DNA of 64,000 nucleotides from positions 3,886,001 to 3,950,000 of the forward strand of contig NZ_CP082918.1 in NCBI RefSeq assembly GCF_019931755.1, read 5' to 3'. Of this stretch, positions 1 through 8,454 are shown piece after piece. The stretch comes from Sutcliffiella horikoshii. Its GTDB lineage: Bacteria > Bacillota > Bacilli > Bacillales > Bacillaceae_I. The position numbers and the translations under genes were made by a program. Positions within the stretch are counted from its first letter, which is position 1, and each line of letters starts with the position of its first letter. The notes under the pieces are model-generated. The model worked only from the letters and a program-made list of their open reading frames with translations, had not been told where the DNA came from and ran no database searches.

Positions 1-1088
1 GCTCCCATCTGAAGAGATTCTAAGCGCTGCCCTAGCTTCATGGATCGAGTCTCCATCTCACGGTGCACCTCATCCAAACTGCAACCACATATACTATCAT
101 GGGGATGGTTTTTCATAAGTAGCTTCCATGATTCCTCGAGATACTTTGCAGGATACCTCGCAGACGCAGTTAGCGCTAATAGTGTCTCTGTATAACCCGT
201 TAGTTCATCCTCCATCAATTGATTCTGCTGTTTCAGATACGTTCTTGTTGATAAAACATTTGGAAGGACATAAGCATGTTTATTGCTTCTGAGTTCTCCA
301 TAAAATACCGGCAAATCTTGAGGAAGTTCTGCTTTTAATGAATTTATGTAATTTTCATATGTACTGGATACGAATCGAATTTCCTCTGAGGAGATCTCGT
401 TTATCTTTCCAAGCATATCGCCATGCTTTGGCATCAAGTGATCTCCCCCATTTGTTAAAAGAAGGGCTGTTGTTTGAGCGAATCCCTTCACCTTCTCCAC
501 ATAGTTGGCCATAGATGTTGGAAAGGATTCTTCATTGAGGACAGGCTGGTAATAGCCTTCTGGTAGAAAAACAGTTAACACCTGTGAGCCGTCTGGGGCC
601 TTCCAGATAAGCTCTGAACTGTCTGAATCAATTCCACGCCAAGCAATCGCATTGTCTATCCCGAAGCCTTGAAGAAGTTGAGGCATTTGACTAACATGCC
701 CAAACGTATCGGGTAAATAACCTATCATTTGTGATTCTCCATATTTATTGGCAAGCTTCATTCCAATTTCCAAGTTTCGAATGAGCGATTCTCCTGATAC
801 AAGAAATTCATCCGCCAGCACATACCATGGACCAATGATAATTTTCTTTTCTTTTATAAGAGAGAGGATGCGCTCCTCCATATCGGGTTCGCATACATCT
901 AAGTAATCTTCTAGTGCAGCCATTTGCCCATCAAGAACGAACTGTTCCAGCTCTTTCCTCTCGAGACCGTCGACGATTCTATCAATTACCTGAGTCAAAC
1001 GGTGACGGTACACTTCAAAAGGTAAATACCATTCTCTGTCCCAATGCGTTTGAAAAACGACATAGCAAGTGTATGTTTTCTCTCTCAT
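1..1088 (-). CDS. GH38 alpha-mannosidase, 5' part of gene (runs off left edge)
   Basis: The minus-strand frame is open from the ATG at 1088 to the window edge, giving about 362 residues. Near the N-terminus (residues 13-19) it reads QTHWDREWY, the HWDREW zinc-binding signature of family GH38; further on are YLPDTFGHVSQMPQLL and NGGDHLMP, also typical of GH38, where the Asp of DTFGH is the usual nucleophile. There is no signal peptide, so it should act in the cytoplasm on sugars imported by the ABC transporter just upstream. Its ATG overlaps the permease stop codon (ATGA), implying translational coupling. Full GH38 enzymes have about 850-1000 residues, so over half is missing here because of the window edge, not a mutation. 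Alpha-mannosidic substrate is inferred from the family. Confidence 0.9.
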   Translation of the reverse strand, partial: MREKTYTCYVVFQTHWDREWYLPFEVYRHRLTQVIDRIVDGLERKELEQFVLDGQMAALEDYLDVCEPDMEERILSLIKEKKIIIGPWYVLADEFLVSGESLIRNLEIGMKLANKYGESQMIGYLPDTFGHVSQMPQLLQGFGIDNAIAWRGIDSDSSELIWKAPDGSQVLTVFLPEGYYQPVLNEESFPTSMANYVEKVKGFAQTTALLLTNGGDHLMPKHGDMLGKINEISSEEIRFVSSTYENYINSLKAELPQDLPVFYGELRSNKHAYVLPNVLSTRTYLKQQNQLMEDELTGYTETLLALTASARYPAKYLEESWKLLMKNHPHDSICGCSLDEVHREMETRSMKLGQRLESLQMG

Positions 1089-1978
1089 CCTTTCACGGCT
1101 CCTTTCATCGCACCAGCAATGAAGTGACGCTGAAGGATGGCAAAAATAATGATGATAGGCAGAATAGAGATAATGGAACCTGCTGCTATATAACGCCAGT
1201 TAGCCGAGAAGGAACCTGCTAATGTGTTTACACCAAGTGGAAGTGTATACATGCTAGTATCATTCAATATAATTAATGGCCAAAGGAAGTCTCCCCACGC
1301 CATCATGAACGTAAAGATTGATAACGTAACAATAGATGGTTTTACAAGTGGCATTAGGATTCTCCACCATATTTGGAATGAATTTGCCCCGTCCATCCTT
1401 GCTGATTCATCCAACTCGTAAGGTATTGTCAGGAATGCTTGACGCATTAGGAATATTCCAAATGCAGTCGTTGCATGCGGTAAGATTAATCCTGCATATG
1501 TGTTTTGCAATCCCATTTCTAGCGCCAACAAATAAATCGGTATCATTAGAAGCTGGAAAGGGATCATCATCGTACTTATAATGAGGACAAATACAAGTGT
1601 TTTTCCACGGAATTGCATGCGTGCCAAAGGATAAGCAGCAAGCGAACAGAAAACGATATTTAGGAGGACAGTAACTACCGAAACGATAATACTATTCCAC
1701 AAATAGCGCCAAAAAGGAAAAAAGTTCATCACTTCCACATAGTTCTGGAAGGTGATTTTTTCCGGTATGAACTGTGGCGGATAGGAGAAGATGTTTTCTC
1801 CACCGGATTTCAAAGAGGTTGCCAGCAACCAAAGAAATGGTCCTACCATGATAAGTGTGACAAACAAGAGTGTCCCGTAAGTTAGAGAAGTCTTTATCAC
1901 TTTTTTGAATGTCAATGGCCTTTTCGGTTTTGGATTTATTACGTTCACTTGTTTTGTATTTATAGAAGGAGAATTCAT
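1085..1978 (-). CDS. Carbohydrate ABC transporter permease, MalG type
   Basis: About 297 residues with six predicted membrane segments (first near residues 30-50) and the EAA-like loop ESARMDGANSFQIWWRILMPLVKP that contacts the ATPase. It is the second permease of a CUT1 sugar importer. The frame is open from a GTG at 1987, but the Shine-Dalgarno AAAGGGG sits about 8 nt before the ATG at 1978 and too close to the ATG at 1984, so 1978 is preferred. It follows the partner permease with almost no gap and its stop overlaps the mannosidase start. No ATPase gene lies in the cluster; a shared MsmX-type ATPase is the usual solution in bacilli (inference). Confidence 0.9.
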   Translation of the reverse strand: MNSPSINTKQVNVINPKPKRPLTFKKVIKTSLTYGTLLFVTLIMVGPFLWLLATSLKSGGENIFSYPPQFIPEKITFQNYVEVMNFFPFWRYLWNSIIVSVVTVLLNIVFCSLAAYPLARMQFRGKTLVFVLIISTMMIPFQLLMIPIYLLALEMGLQNTYAGLILPHATTAFGIFLMRQAFLTIPYELDESARMDGANSFQIWWRILMPLVKPSIVTLSIFTFMMAWGDFLWPLIILNDTSMYTLPLGVNTLAGSFSANWRYIAAGSIISILPIIIIFAILQRHFIAGAMKGAVKG

Positions 1979-1983
1979 CGTCA

Positions 1984-2859
1984 TCACCCCTTTATTACAT
2001 TTTCTTTTTTGTTCATGAATTTGATGTTGATAATGGAGAAAATTAATGTAATTAAGAATAAGACAACCCCTGCAGCACTCGCATACCCCATCTGCAATTT
2101 CTCAAAAGCTTCTTGGTAAATATAGAATACAAGGGTTTTGGAGCTGTTGAGTGGTCCGCCGCCTGTCATGACATAGATTTCTTCAAAAACTTTCATAGCT
2201 GAAATAGAAGACATAATGGTTACAATCATAATAGATGGCATCAAAAGTGGGACAGTGATATGCCATATCTGTTTCCACTTGCTGGCACCGTCAATATCTG
2301 CCGCTTCATAAAGGTCATCTGGAATGGACTGCAAGCCTGCAAGATAGATGACCATATAGTACCCAAGCCCCTTCCAAATTGTCACAATCATGACAGCAAA
2401 AATGGAAGTCGAAGTGGAGGTCAGCCAGTTTACAGGAGCTGAAATTACACCTAGAGAATCAAGAATGTAATTAAGTACCCCCTGATCGGCATAAACCCAT
2501 TTCCAAGCAATTCCGACGACCACCATCGACGTAACTACCGGTATGTAGTAAGCAGAACGAAAAAATCCAATTCCTTTTATTTGTTTATTCACTAGGATGG
2601 CAAGGAAGATTGGTAACACGACAAGTGCAGGTACGACAATGATGAGGTAAAGTAGCGTTTGGCCCAATACCTTCCAAAACAACGGGTCTTCCAAAAGAGC
2701 TTGATAGTTTTCAAGACCAATAAATTCGGCATCATTGACAATATTGTAGTTAGTGAAGCTGAGCCAAATGGCATGAAGCATTGGGTAGAAGATGAATGCA
2801 CCCAAGATAATTAATCCTGGAACTAAAAATAAAAATGGTGTTAACGGATTTCTTTTCAA
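1984..2859 (-). CDS. Carbohydrate ABC transporter permease, MalF/UgpA type
   Basis: A 291-residue integral membrane protein with an N-terminal hydrophobic segment at residues 8-28 and the EAA loop EAADIDGASKWKQIWHITVPLLMPS in the C-terminal half. It is the first permease of a CUT1 sugar importer with the MalG-type partner downstream and the binding lipoprotein at 5435-6748. The start is a TTG preceded by GAGGGGAG at good spacing, and it overlaps the end of the ROK kinase gene by 4 nt, so the two are probably translationally coupled. Substrate is unknown from sequence; the neighbours suggest mannose- or ManNAc-containing sugars. Confidence 0.9.
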   Translation of the reverse strand: MKRNPLTPFLFLVPGLIILGAFIFYPMLHAIWLSFTNYNIVNDAEFIGLENYQALLEDPLFWKVLGQTLLYLIIVVPALVVLPIFLAILVNKQIKGIGFFRSAYYIPVVTSMVVVGIAWKWVYADQGVLNYILDSLGVISAPVNWLTSTSTSIFAVMIVTIWKGLGYYMVIYLAGLQSIPDDLYEAADIDGASKWKQIWHITVPLLMPSIMIVTIMSSISAMKVFEEIYVMTGGGPLNSSKTLVFYIYQEAFEKLQMGYASAAGVVLFLITLIFSIINIKFMNKKENVIKG

Positions 2860-3776
2860 ACGGACTCCCCTCTTTTCTCTATAACATGTTGAAGTGCCAT
2901 TGCTGCCGCCCCGAACATTCCAGCTTTGTTGCCAAGTGAAGCAGGTAAGACTGCAGTGGTTACATCCATAGTTCTCAGTTTGTTTTCAAGATCATGCCAC
3001 CAGTGTGCTTTGGAGTCGATGAGACCTCCGCCAATAAGAATGGCTTGCGGATCGATTGCAACAGTGATGTTGTAGATGACAATTGCCAAATAATCTATAT
3101 ATCGGTCAATCACCTTTTTGACCTGTTTATTTCCATCTGAGTATGCTTCGAAAATCTCAGCACCATGTGTAAATTGGAATTCCGTTTCGGTGCGAACGGC
3201 ATGTGCTAGTGCTGTACCTGATAGATATTGTTCAATACAGCCTTCTTTTCCACAATTACACGATTTTCCATGAGGAACAAGAATGACGTGCCCCCATTCT
3301 CCACTTTGAAACTTGTTACCGTTAAGTATTTTCCCGTTTATTGCAGTGGCTCCACCGACTCCTGTGCCAAGAGTCAGCATAACTACAGTTTCTATTTGCT
3401 TCTTATGTGTAGCGCCAGCCCACATTTCTCCGAGTAGAGCGGTATTTGCATCATTCTCAATATAAGATTCCACTTCATACTTCTTTTCCAAGAAAGCTTT
3501 CAGATTCGTACCTTCCCAGTTTGGCAGGTTTGCAGTCGCATAAACTACTTCTCCTTTTTGGGGATCTATTCTACCTGCAGACCCTAGGCCTATTCCAGAA
3601 ATAGGGATATTATTCCGAAATAAGGAATCGATTACAGCTACAACAGAGCGCAAGATGCCTTCCCTACCTTCTGCTATATTGGTAGAGACCTTCACCTCTT
3701 GCAAAATTTCTGCTTCCTTACTGATGATTGCGCCCTTGACTCCAGTGCCGCCAATGTCCACACCTATTACATTCAT
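2856..3776 (-). CDS. ROK-family sugar kinase (candidate N-acetylmannosamine kinase or mannokinase)
   Basis: 306 residues. The N-terminus VIGVDIGGTGVKGAI is the ROK ATP-binding motif, the middle carries GTGVGGA and the zinc-binding Cys cluster CNCGKEGCIEQYLSG (about residues 173-187), and IGGGLI lies near residue 250. ROK enzymes phosphorylate hexoses or N-acetylhexosamines at C6. Next to nanE, the simplest role is phosphorylation of ManNAc (NanK function). Mannose is a real alternative, because a ROK kinase and a GH38 enzyme also sit together in the streptococcal N-glycan locus. The gene follows the RpiR regulator by 19 nt and overlaps the first permease. Confidence 0.85.
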   Translation of the reverse strand: MNVIGVDIGGTGVKGAIISKEAEILQEVKVSTNIAEGREGILRSVVAVIDSLFRNNIPISGIGLGSAGRIDPQKGEVVYATANLPNWEGTNLKAFLEKKYEVESYIENDANTALLGEMWAGATHKKQIETVVMLTLGTGVGGATAINGKILNGNKFQSGEWGHVILVPHGKSCNCGKEGCIEQYLSGTALAHAVRTETEFQFTHGAEIFEAYSDGNKQVKKVIDRYIDYLAIVIYNITVAIDPQAILIGGGLIDSKAHWWHDLENKLRTMDVTTAVLPASLGNKAGMFGAAAMALQHVIEKRGESV

Positions 3777-3795
3777 CTTGTCACCAACTAACTGC

Positions 3796-4662
3796 TTAAT
3801 AAATTTTTTCTATTACGGCTCTTGCCGTCTTTTCTTTCATTGATAAAGAATACTCTTTCTGTTTTACAGCGAGTCCTGTGCATAACAGGTCGATCACAAA
3901 GAGTTGCGCAATCTTTGCAGCAAGTGAACCTCCCTCAAGTGGGGACTCCTTGCCTCCACTTAGCATTACCATGTCAGCAAGTTTTGTAATTGGAGACCTT
4001 GCATAATAAGTGATAGCGATAATTTTTGCTCCATTTTCCTTGGCGATTTTCAACGAGTCAATCGTATCCTTCGTACTCCCAGAGACACTTAATCCAATCA
4101 CAACATCTTCTTCTCCTAATGTGGCAGCTGTCATCGATTGTAAATGGGGATCAATAACGGCATCTGACCGGAAACCGAACCTTAAAAATCGATTTTTCGC
4201 ATCCAAAGCTGTTAATCCTGAAGTACCTACTCCAAAGAATTGTATAGATTTTGCTTTTAATAAAAGCTCGATAACCCCATCTAGTGTTTCCTGATTCAAC
4301 TTATTCATCGTTTCATCAATGGCATTCTTTGTATTATTCGCGATGGATGCCACCAGGCTGGCTGGTTTGTTTTCATCTGATTTATTATGTTCTTTTTCAT
4401 GGTTGATGGAGGATAGGTCCTTGGCAATGGCAAGTTTGAATTCTTGATAACCTTTTAAACCAATCTTTCGGCAAAACCTTAGGACTGTCGTTTCTCCTAC
4501 CTCCGATACATCCGCAAGGTCCGTTACTGAGTAGTAAAGAACTTTTTCCATCTGCTTTAAAACTACTGAGGCAACTTTTTGCTCTGATTTAGTCAATGAA
4601 GGATAATAACTATTAATTAATCCGCCTAACCTGCTCTTTGACGCCGTTTGCACTTCCATCAT
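3796..4662 (-). CDS. RpiR/MurR-family transcriptional regulator
   Basis: About 288 residues. The N-terminal half has an RpiR-type helix-turn-helix (PSLTKSEQKVASVVL, then DLADVSEVGETTVLRFCRKIG, about residues 20-75). The C-terminal half is a SIS sugar-isomerase-like domain (FFGVGTSGLTALDAKNRF; VIGLSVSGSTKDTID) that normally binds a phosphosugar effector. The longest frame starts at 4749, but those extra residues do not look like the family and AAGGAAG lies 8-9 nt before the ATG at 4662, so that start is chosen. The gene overlaps the 3' end of nanE by 50 bp. It probably controls this cluster in response to a sugar phosphate such as ManNAc-6-P (inference). Confidence 0.88.
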   Translation of the reverse strand: MMEVQTASKSRLGGLINSYYPSLTKSEQKVASVVLKQMEKVLYYSVTDLADVSEVGETTVLRFCRKIGLKGYQEFKLAIAKDLSSINHEKEHNKSDENKPASLVASIANNTKNAIDETMNKLNQETLDGVIELLLKAKSIQFFGVGTSGLTALDAKNRFLRFGFRSDAVIDPHLQSMTAATLGEEDVVIGLSVSGSTKDTIDSLKIAKENGAKIIAITYYARSPITKLADMVMLSGGKESPLEGGSLAAKIAQLFVIDLLCTGLAVKQKEYSLSMKEKTARAVIEKIY

Positions 4663-5356
4663 ATCCAGCCACTTCCTTTTCAAAAACTTTTGCAAAACTT
4701 TTTGTGATTTCCTGAGGGCGAGTAATGGCAGATCCAACCACCACCGCAAATGCTCCTAACTCCAAGGCACGTTTTGCCTCCTCAGGAGTGGAGATCCTAC
4801 CTTCCGCAAACACAGGAATGGACAGCTCTTTTACTAACTTTTTCAACAAATAAAAGTCAGGTTCCTGCTTTTGCGGAGAATATGCTGTATACCCAGACAT
4901 TGTAGTTGACACACAATCAACCCCGAGTTCTGCAGCACACTTCCCCTCTTCAAAAGTGGAGATGTCTGCCATGACCAGAATATTGTTGGCTTTTATGTAT
5001 GCTACTAAGGTCTCAAGCGTTTCGGAATTAGGTCGAGTTCTGCTTGTCGCATCAAGGGCGATAATATCAACGCCTGCTTCAATCAGCTCATCCACTTCCT
5101 TTTTTGTTGCAGTAATATATACTTCGCTATCAGGATAATCTCTTTTTACAAGACCAATGATAGGTAGAGCTACCGCTTGTCTTATTGCTTTTATGTCGTC
5201 TAAGCCGTTCGCTCTAATGCCAGAAGCTCCACCTATATAGGCAGCCTTGGCCATTTTAGCCATCACTTCAGAACCATGTAAAGGTTCATTCTCCAGTGCC
5301 TGACAGGAAACAATTAATTTCCCTTTGATTTGTTGAAATATTTGTTTTTTGGTCAT
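4613..5356 (-). CDS. nanE: N-acetylmannosamine-6-phosphate 2-epimerase
   Basis: 247 residues forming a TIM barrel of the NanE family: KLIVSCQALENEPLHG at the N-terminus, GASGIRANG, PIIGLVKRDY, IIALDATSRTRP, VMADIST, and a phosphate-binding region VFAEGRISTPEEAKRALELGAFAVVVGSAITRP. The conserved Lys of VKRD and the Glu of AEGR are present. The enzyme converts ManNAc-6-P to GlcNAc-6-P, feeding the amino-sugar pathway (NagA/NagB, not seen here). It lies between the binding lipoprotein, separated by a terminator-like hairpin, and the RpiR regulator, which it overlaps. It is the strongest clue that the cluster handles ManNAc. Confidence 0.92.
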   Translation of the reverse strand: MTKKQIFQQIKGKLIVSCQALENEPLHGSEVMAKMAKAAYIGGASGIRANGLDDIKAIRQAVALPIIGLVKRDYPDSEVYITATKKEVDELIEAGVDIIALDATSRTRPNSETLETLVAYIKANNILVMADISTFEEGKCAAELGVDCVSTTMSGYTAYSPQKQEPDFYLLKKLVKELSIPVFAEGRISTPEEAKRALELGAFAVVVGSAITRPQEITKSFAKVFEKEVAGYDGSANGVKEQVRRIN

Positions 5357-5386
5357 GTCTTCACCACCGTACTCTTTATCTAGTAA

Positions 5387-5428
5387 ACAAAGAAAGAGAG
5401 TTTGCCTATAAAAACTCCCTTTCTTCTG
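5387..5428 (-). terminator. Intra-operon hairpin with T-tract after binding-protein gene
   Basis: On the minus strand the transcript reads AAGAAAGGGAGTTT, a short loop, then AAACTCTCTTTCTTTG followed by T residues. It lies between the binding-protein stop and nanE. Partial terminators at this position are common in sugar ABC operons and raise binding-protein levels over the membrane and enzyme genes. Confidence 0.7.
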
Positions 5429-5434
5429 TGTTAA

Positions 5435-6748
5435 TTATTGTGCCAGGATTTCATTCCATTTCGCTTCAGCTTGTGCTAATGCTTCATCCACAGTCATTTG
5501 ACCAAGCATCGCTGCATGCAATGCTTCATTCATCGCTGTGCGAAGGTCCTCAAAATTGCTCATTGGGGGAATCAATACTTCACTGTCCTTTAATTGGCTA
5601 GCAGATACGATCCGCGCTTCATCAATTGGAGTTGGTTCAGCCGGAAGTTCATTGAAGAATGGGTCATCCAATGCTGTTTCAATAGATGGAAGAATCGCAG
5701 TTAGCTTATCAAATTCAACTTGATTCTCTGCATTTGTCATAAAGATAGAGAAATCTACAGCCGCTTGTTGGTGCTCAGATTGCTTTGGAACCACAAGGTT
5801 CATCGCTGCTACATTCTTTTTATTTGTTTTCCCAGTAATAATTGGAGCTGTTTTTGTTGCTGCCAAAATATCCGGAGCATTTTCTTCAACAATTGTCAGG
5901 AACTGAGGACCAGAAGCTAAAATGGCAATTTCACCAGCTTGATATAAATCAACCGCCTTAGAGTGTCCTTCTGTCAATACTTCACGCGGAATATAGCCAC
6001 CTTCATAAAGGTCCACGAAAAATTGGAATGCTTCTTTTCCTTCTGCCGTATTAAAAGTTGCTTTAGTCATATCTTCATTCGTTAAGTCCACACCCATCAT
6101 AACCATGGACTCCAAAAGATGGCTTCCATCTAGCGCAGGGAAGAATGCATATTTTCCTGTCTTGTCTTTAATTTGCTTTGCTACTGTTTTTAACTCTTCA
6201 AAAGTGGATGGAGCCTTTTCTGTATCCAATCCAGCTTCTTCAAAAATATCAGTGTTATACATAGTTACTTGTGAAGATAAGTACCAAGGTATACCAAATG
6301 TTTTGCCATCAAATGTGTTAGAAGCCCATACCCCTTCAAAATACTGGCTACGCACATCATCTGGAACCATTTCATCCATGTTTACTAGTGCATCTAGTTC
6401 TGCAAGTTTTGCTGCAAATTGAGGATTTAAGTTCGCTACATCAGGAGCAGTTTTAGATGCGACAGATGTTAAAATCTTCGTCTCCATATCTCCCCAAGGA
6501 ACGTCTACCCACTTTACCTTCACATTCGGGTTCTCTTCTTCAAAATCAGCAATAACGCCATTAATGTAATCATCAAATGTTGGAGAAAGCTGCATTGTCC
6601 AGAATTCAATTTCCACTTGCTCATTAGAATCTGACTCTCCAGTACCTTCACTGTTATTGTTTGCCGTAGAATTGTTACTACTGCACGCAGCGGCAAATAC
6701 CAGTGTAAACATCATCATGAAAGCTAACCAAAATTTTGACCTCTTCAT
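5435..6748 (-). CDS. Sugar ABC transporter substrate-binding lipoprotein
   Basis: 437 residues. A type II signal peptide with lipobox AAAC around residue 22 is followed by a Ser/Asn/Glu-rich linker (SSNNSTANNNSEG) and a family-1 solute-binding domain (VEIEFWTMQLSP, later GKTFGIPWYLSSQVTMYNTD). It should be lipid-anchored outside the membrane and deliver sugar to the two permeases at 1085-2859. AAGGGGAG precedes the ATG by about 10 nt. A terminator-like hairpin follows. The ligand cannot be read from sequence; the enzymes of the cluster suggest a mannose- or ManNAc-containing saccharide. Confidence 0.92.
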   Translation of the reverse strand: MKRSKFWLAFMMMFTLVFAAACSSNNSTANNNSEGTGESDSNEQVEIEFWTMQLSPTFDDYINGVIADFEEENPNVKVKWVDVPWGDMETKILTSVASKTAPDVANLNPQFAAKLAELDALVNMDEMVPDDVRSQYFEGVWASNTFDGKTFGIPWYLSSQVTMYNTDIFEEAGLDTEKAPSTFEELKTVAKQIKDKTGKYAFFPALDGSHLLESMVMMGVDLTNEDMTKATFNTAEGKEAFQFFVDLYEGGYIPREVLTEGHSKAVDLYQAGEIAILASGPQFLTIVEENAPDILAATKTAPIITGKTNKKNVAAMNLVVPKQSEHQQAAVDFSIFMTNAENQVEFDKLTAILPSIETALDDPFFNELPAEPTPIDEARIVSASQLKDSEVLIPPMSNFEDLRTAMNEALHAAMLGQMTVDEALAQAEAKWNEILAQ

Positions 6749-6772
6749 TCTCTTATTCTCCCCTTTGTTTGC

Positions 6773-7507
6773 TTATTTATGGATGAAAAAATCCAACGCA
6801 CGCGGCAAATCCCTCTGCCAAAATGTCCATAAATGTCCTTCGTTTTCTTCGTAGTATGTAAGATTCATAGATAGTGAAGAAAACAATTCCATCAACTTCC
6901 TGTTGTGCGTTAAGATGTGGAACACTTCATTTGATAGTGCATAATAAAAATTGTCTTCTTGAAGCCCTACAACTTGGTAGACATTCCAGTGGAATTCTTT
7001 TTTCTCCGTTTGAAGCGCTTTCAGTTTATCGTATAACACTCCTGGAAACACTCCTGATTGAAGGAGCAGATCGGTCCAAAGACTAGGCTTTTGTATAGCA
7101 ATAGTAAGACTTACTGTCGCTCCAAGAGAATCGCCAAGAAGGCCCATTTTTCTTACTTTCTTCCCCTGTAGCTTTATCTCTTCAAGTACGTCAGGCACTA
7201 ACTCTTGGATAAAAAAGTCCATGTACTCCTTATGCTGTCTTCCATTTGGATGATAATAGTGATATCTTTCCTCAGAGGTCCCGGGTGGTACAAGTACAAG
7301 AAGAATTCCTATCCTTCCTCTGCCACTGGTGCCATGCAACACCTTTTCAACACCCTCTTGGATCTTCCCAATTTCAAGATAATCCCAACCATCCTGAATA
7401 AACAACACATCAACATCCTTACACTCAGACCCATACGAAAGCAAACCATACTCGAAGCCCTTTTGCAAAAAATCACTTTGTATGTACTTTTTAACAGGCT
7501 CGATCAA
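6773..7507 (-). CDS. Alpha/beta-hydrolase esterase (enterochelin-esterase-like)
   Basis: About 244 residues, no signal peptide. The nucleophile elbow GLLGDSLGATVSL (around residues 123-135) and LLQSGVFPG downstream fit the esterase D/Fes-like hydrolases; the acid is probably in the VYQVVGLQEDNFYY region and a histidine in EGHLWTFWQRDLP near the C-terminus. The frame opens at 7516 (GTG) and has an ATG at 7513, but AGAGGTG touches those codons; the TTG at 7507 has about 6 nt spacing and is favoured. The gene is 24 nt upstream of the binding-protein gene, so it is probably first in the sugar operon and might remove acyl groups from imported sugars (inference). Confidence 0.8.
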   Translation of the reverse strand: MIEPVKKYIQSDFLQKGFEYGLLSYGSECKDVDVLFIQDGWDYLEIGKIQEGVEKVLHGTSGRGRIGILLVLVPPGTSEERYHYYHPNGRQHKEYMDFFIQELVPDVLEEIKLQGKKVRKMGLLGDSLGATVSLTIAIQKPSLWTDLLLQSGVFPGVLYDKLKALQTEKKEFHWNVYQVVGLQEDNFYYALSNEVFHILTHNRKLMELFSSLSMNLTYYEENEGHLWTFWQRDLPRALDFFIHK

Positions 7508-7522
7508 ATGCATCACCTCTAA

Positions 7523-7535
7523 GGGGTCTGACCCT
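7523..7535. repeat. GGGGTCTGACCC-type short palindromic repeat, copy 1
   Basis: The sequence GGGGTCTGACCCT contains the odd palindrome GGGTCTGACCC. It is followed 7-10 nt later by TTTAAAGC, as in the copies at 20731 and 22284. This copy lies in the leader of the sugar operon. Confidence 0.7.
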
Positions 7536-7562
7536 CATTACTTTAAAGCGTTCCCTTGTACA

Positions 7563-7576
7563 AGTAACCGCTTTCT
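7563..7576 (-). promoter_or_regulatory. Candidate CcpA cre site and adjacent palindrome before sugar operon
   Basis: AGTAACCGCTTTCT (minus AGAAAGCGGTTACT) matches the cre consensus TGWAANCGNTNWCA at 10 of 12 fixed positions. Immediately beside it (7555-7564) is the perfect palindrome CTTGTACAAG, and both lie inside a larger interrupted inverted repeat with arms AAAGCG and CGCTTT. This suggests catabolite repression plus a second specific regulator, perhaps the RpiR protein of the cluster. Binding is inferred. Confidence 0.5.
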
Positions 7577-7709
7577 ATTTTCATCCTAGCATATGAAAAC
7601 CGATTTGTGAATATGTTCTCCAAAATTTATTTTTTTGGTGGAGAAATGCTCCTTTTTCTATTTTATCGTGTTTTCAAGGCTCCTACCCTCGCCAAACTGC
7701 GATGACAAG

Positions 7710-7718
7710 CATATGTTA
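7710..7718 (+). promoter_or_regulatory. Possible sporulation-type -10 element (CATATGTTA)
   Basis: CATATGTTA fits the sigma-K -10 pattern CATANNNTA and lies 37 nt before the ATG of the next gene. No convincing -35 was found at the proper distance, so this is weak support for mother-cell expression. Confidence 0.3.
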
Positions 7719-7754
7719 TGGAATGGATAGTATGTCTAAAGGAGGCATTATTCA

Positions 7755-8285
7755 ATGTCCTTATATTTTGAATGGAGAAAGAGTTGCGGATGTAGGGTGC
7801 CGTGTAATTGTGACTTGCAGCCTAGAGGAATGGAGCCGCGGTATTATTTTAATCAGAGCGATGAAATGTTGGGAATAGAAGCGGATACGCCAACGCAAGC
7901 GATTGAGTTGAAGGTGAAGACTCATTTTCCAAATGAAGTGGTAAAGCTCGATGCGATGATCGAAGCTTTTATCCTGACGGAAAACAATCCTGCCTATAGC
8001 TTTATTGTGGAGTTTTCTTTGCTGAGGGAGACGACTCCGTTAACAAGTGAAAGTTTTGCATTGATTAATCAATTTGGTCAAAATGATTGTGAAAAAACAA
8101 TTATCAATACTACAAAGATTACTTGGACAGATATCATTCCACTTCCCGGCACGTATACGTATTATTTAGAGGTGAACCACATCACCCTTCCGAATCAAAA
8201 TATTGCAAGCGTAGAGGTTCAGGACCGTTCACTTACGGCCATTTCGTTCCCTTCTACTAAACAAAAACCGGCAATCAAAGAATAG
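7755..8285 (+). CDS. Hypothetical Cys-rich N-terminus/beta-sandwich protein, possibly spore-surface
   Basis: 176 residues with a strong AAAGGAGG ribosome-binding site. The N-terminus has a short Cys-rich stretch (CGCRVPCNC, residues 11-19). The rest looks all-beta, ending with a strand pattern PGTYTYYLEVNHI and then VEVQDRSLTAISFP, reminiscent of a recurrent Bacillus beta-sandwich family whose members end in a similar R-L-x-A-I-x-F-P motif. There is no signal peptide or membrane segment. The Cys-rich start and the CATATGTTA element upstream hint at a spore coat or exosporium role, which is only an inference. It stands alone and a direct repeat starts right at its stop codon. Confidence 0.7.
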   Translation: MSLYFEWRKSCGCRVPCNCDLQPRGMEPRYYFNQSDEMLGIEADTPTQAIELKVKTHFPNEVVKLDAMIEAFILTENNPAYSFIVEFSLLRETTPLTSESFALINQFGQNDCEKTIINTTKITWTDIIPLPGTYTYYLEVNHITLPNQNIASVEVQDRSLTAISFPSTKQKPAIKE

Positions 8286-8385
8286 TATTTTTTAAACAAA
8301 CGTTGGTTTAAACGGAAATGGAAATGTAGGATTCCCAAGGGGTACAGCGGTTGGGTTTGGGATTAACTTTTGAAAATGCTATTTC
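8281..8385. repeat. 105-bp direct repeat, copy 1
   Basis: It begins AATAG with a T-run at the stop codon of the preceding gene, carries the near-palindrome AAACAAACGTTGGTTT, and ends GCTATTTC. About 85-90 percent of the unit recurs 174 bp downstream by eye. No coding function is apparent. Confidence 0.8.
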
Positions 8386-8454
8386 AGAGGAACTTATCTG
8401 GCGGTGTCGAAATGATAAAGTATTTGTTATTTTGTTGAATAAGCACTTATTTAG

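Noticed and set aside
3796-4749. Longer start of the RpiR regulator at 4749
   Set aside because: The extra 29 residues lie wholly within nanE, do not resemble the family, and AAGGAAG points to the ATG at 4662.
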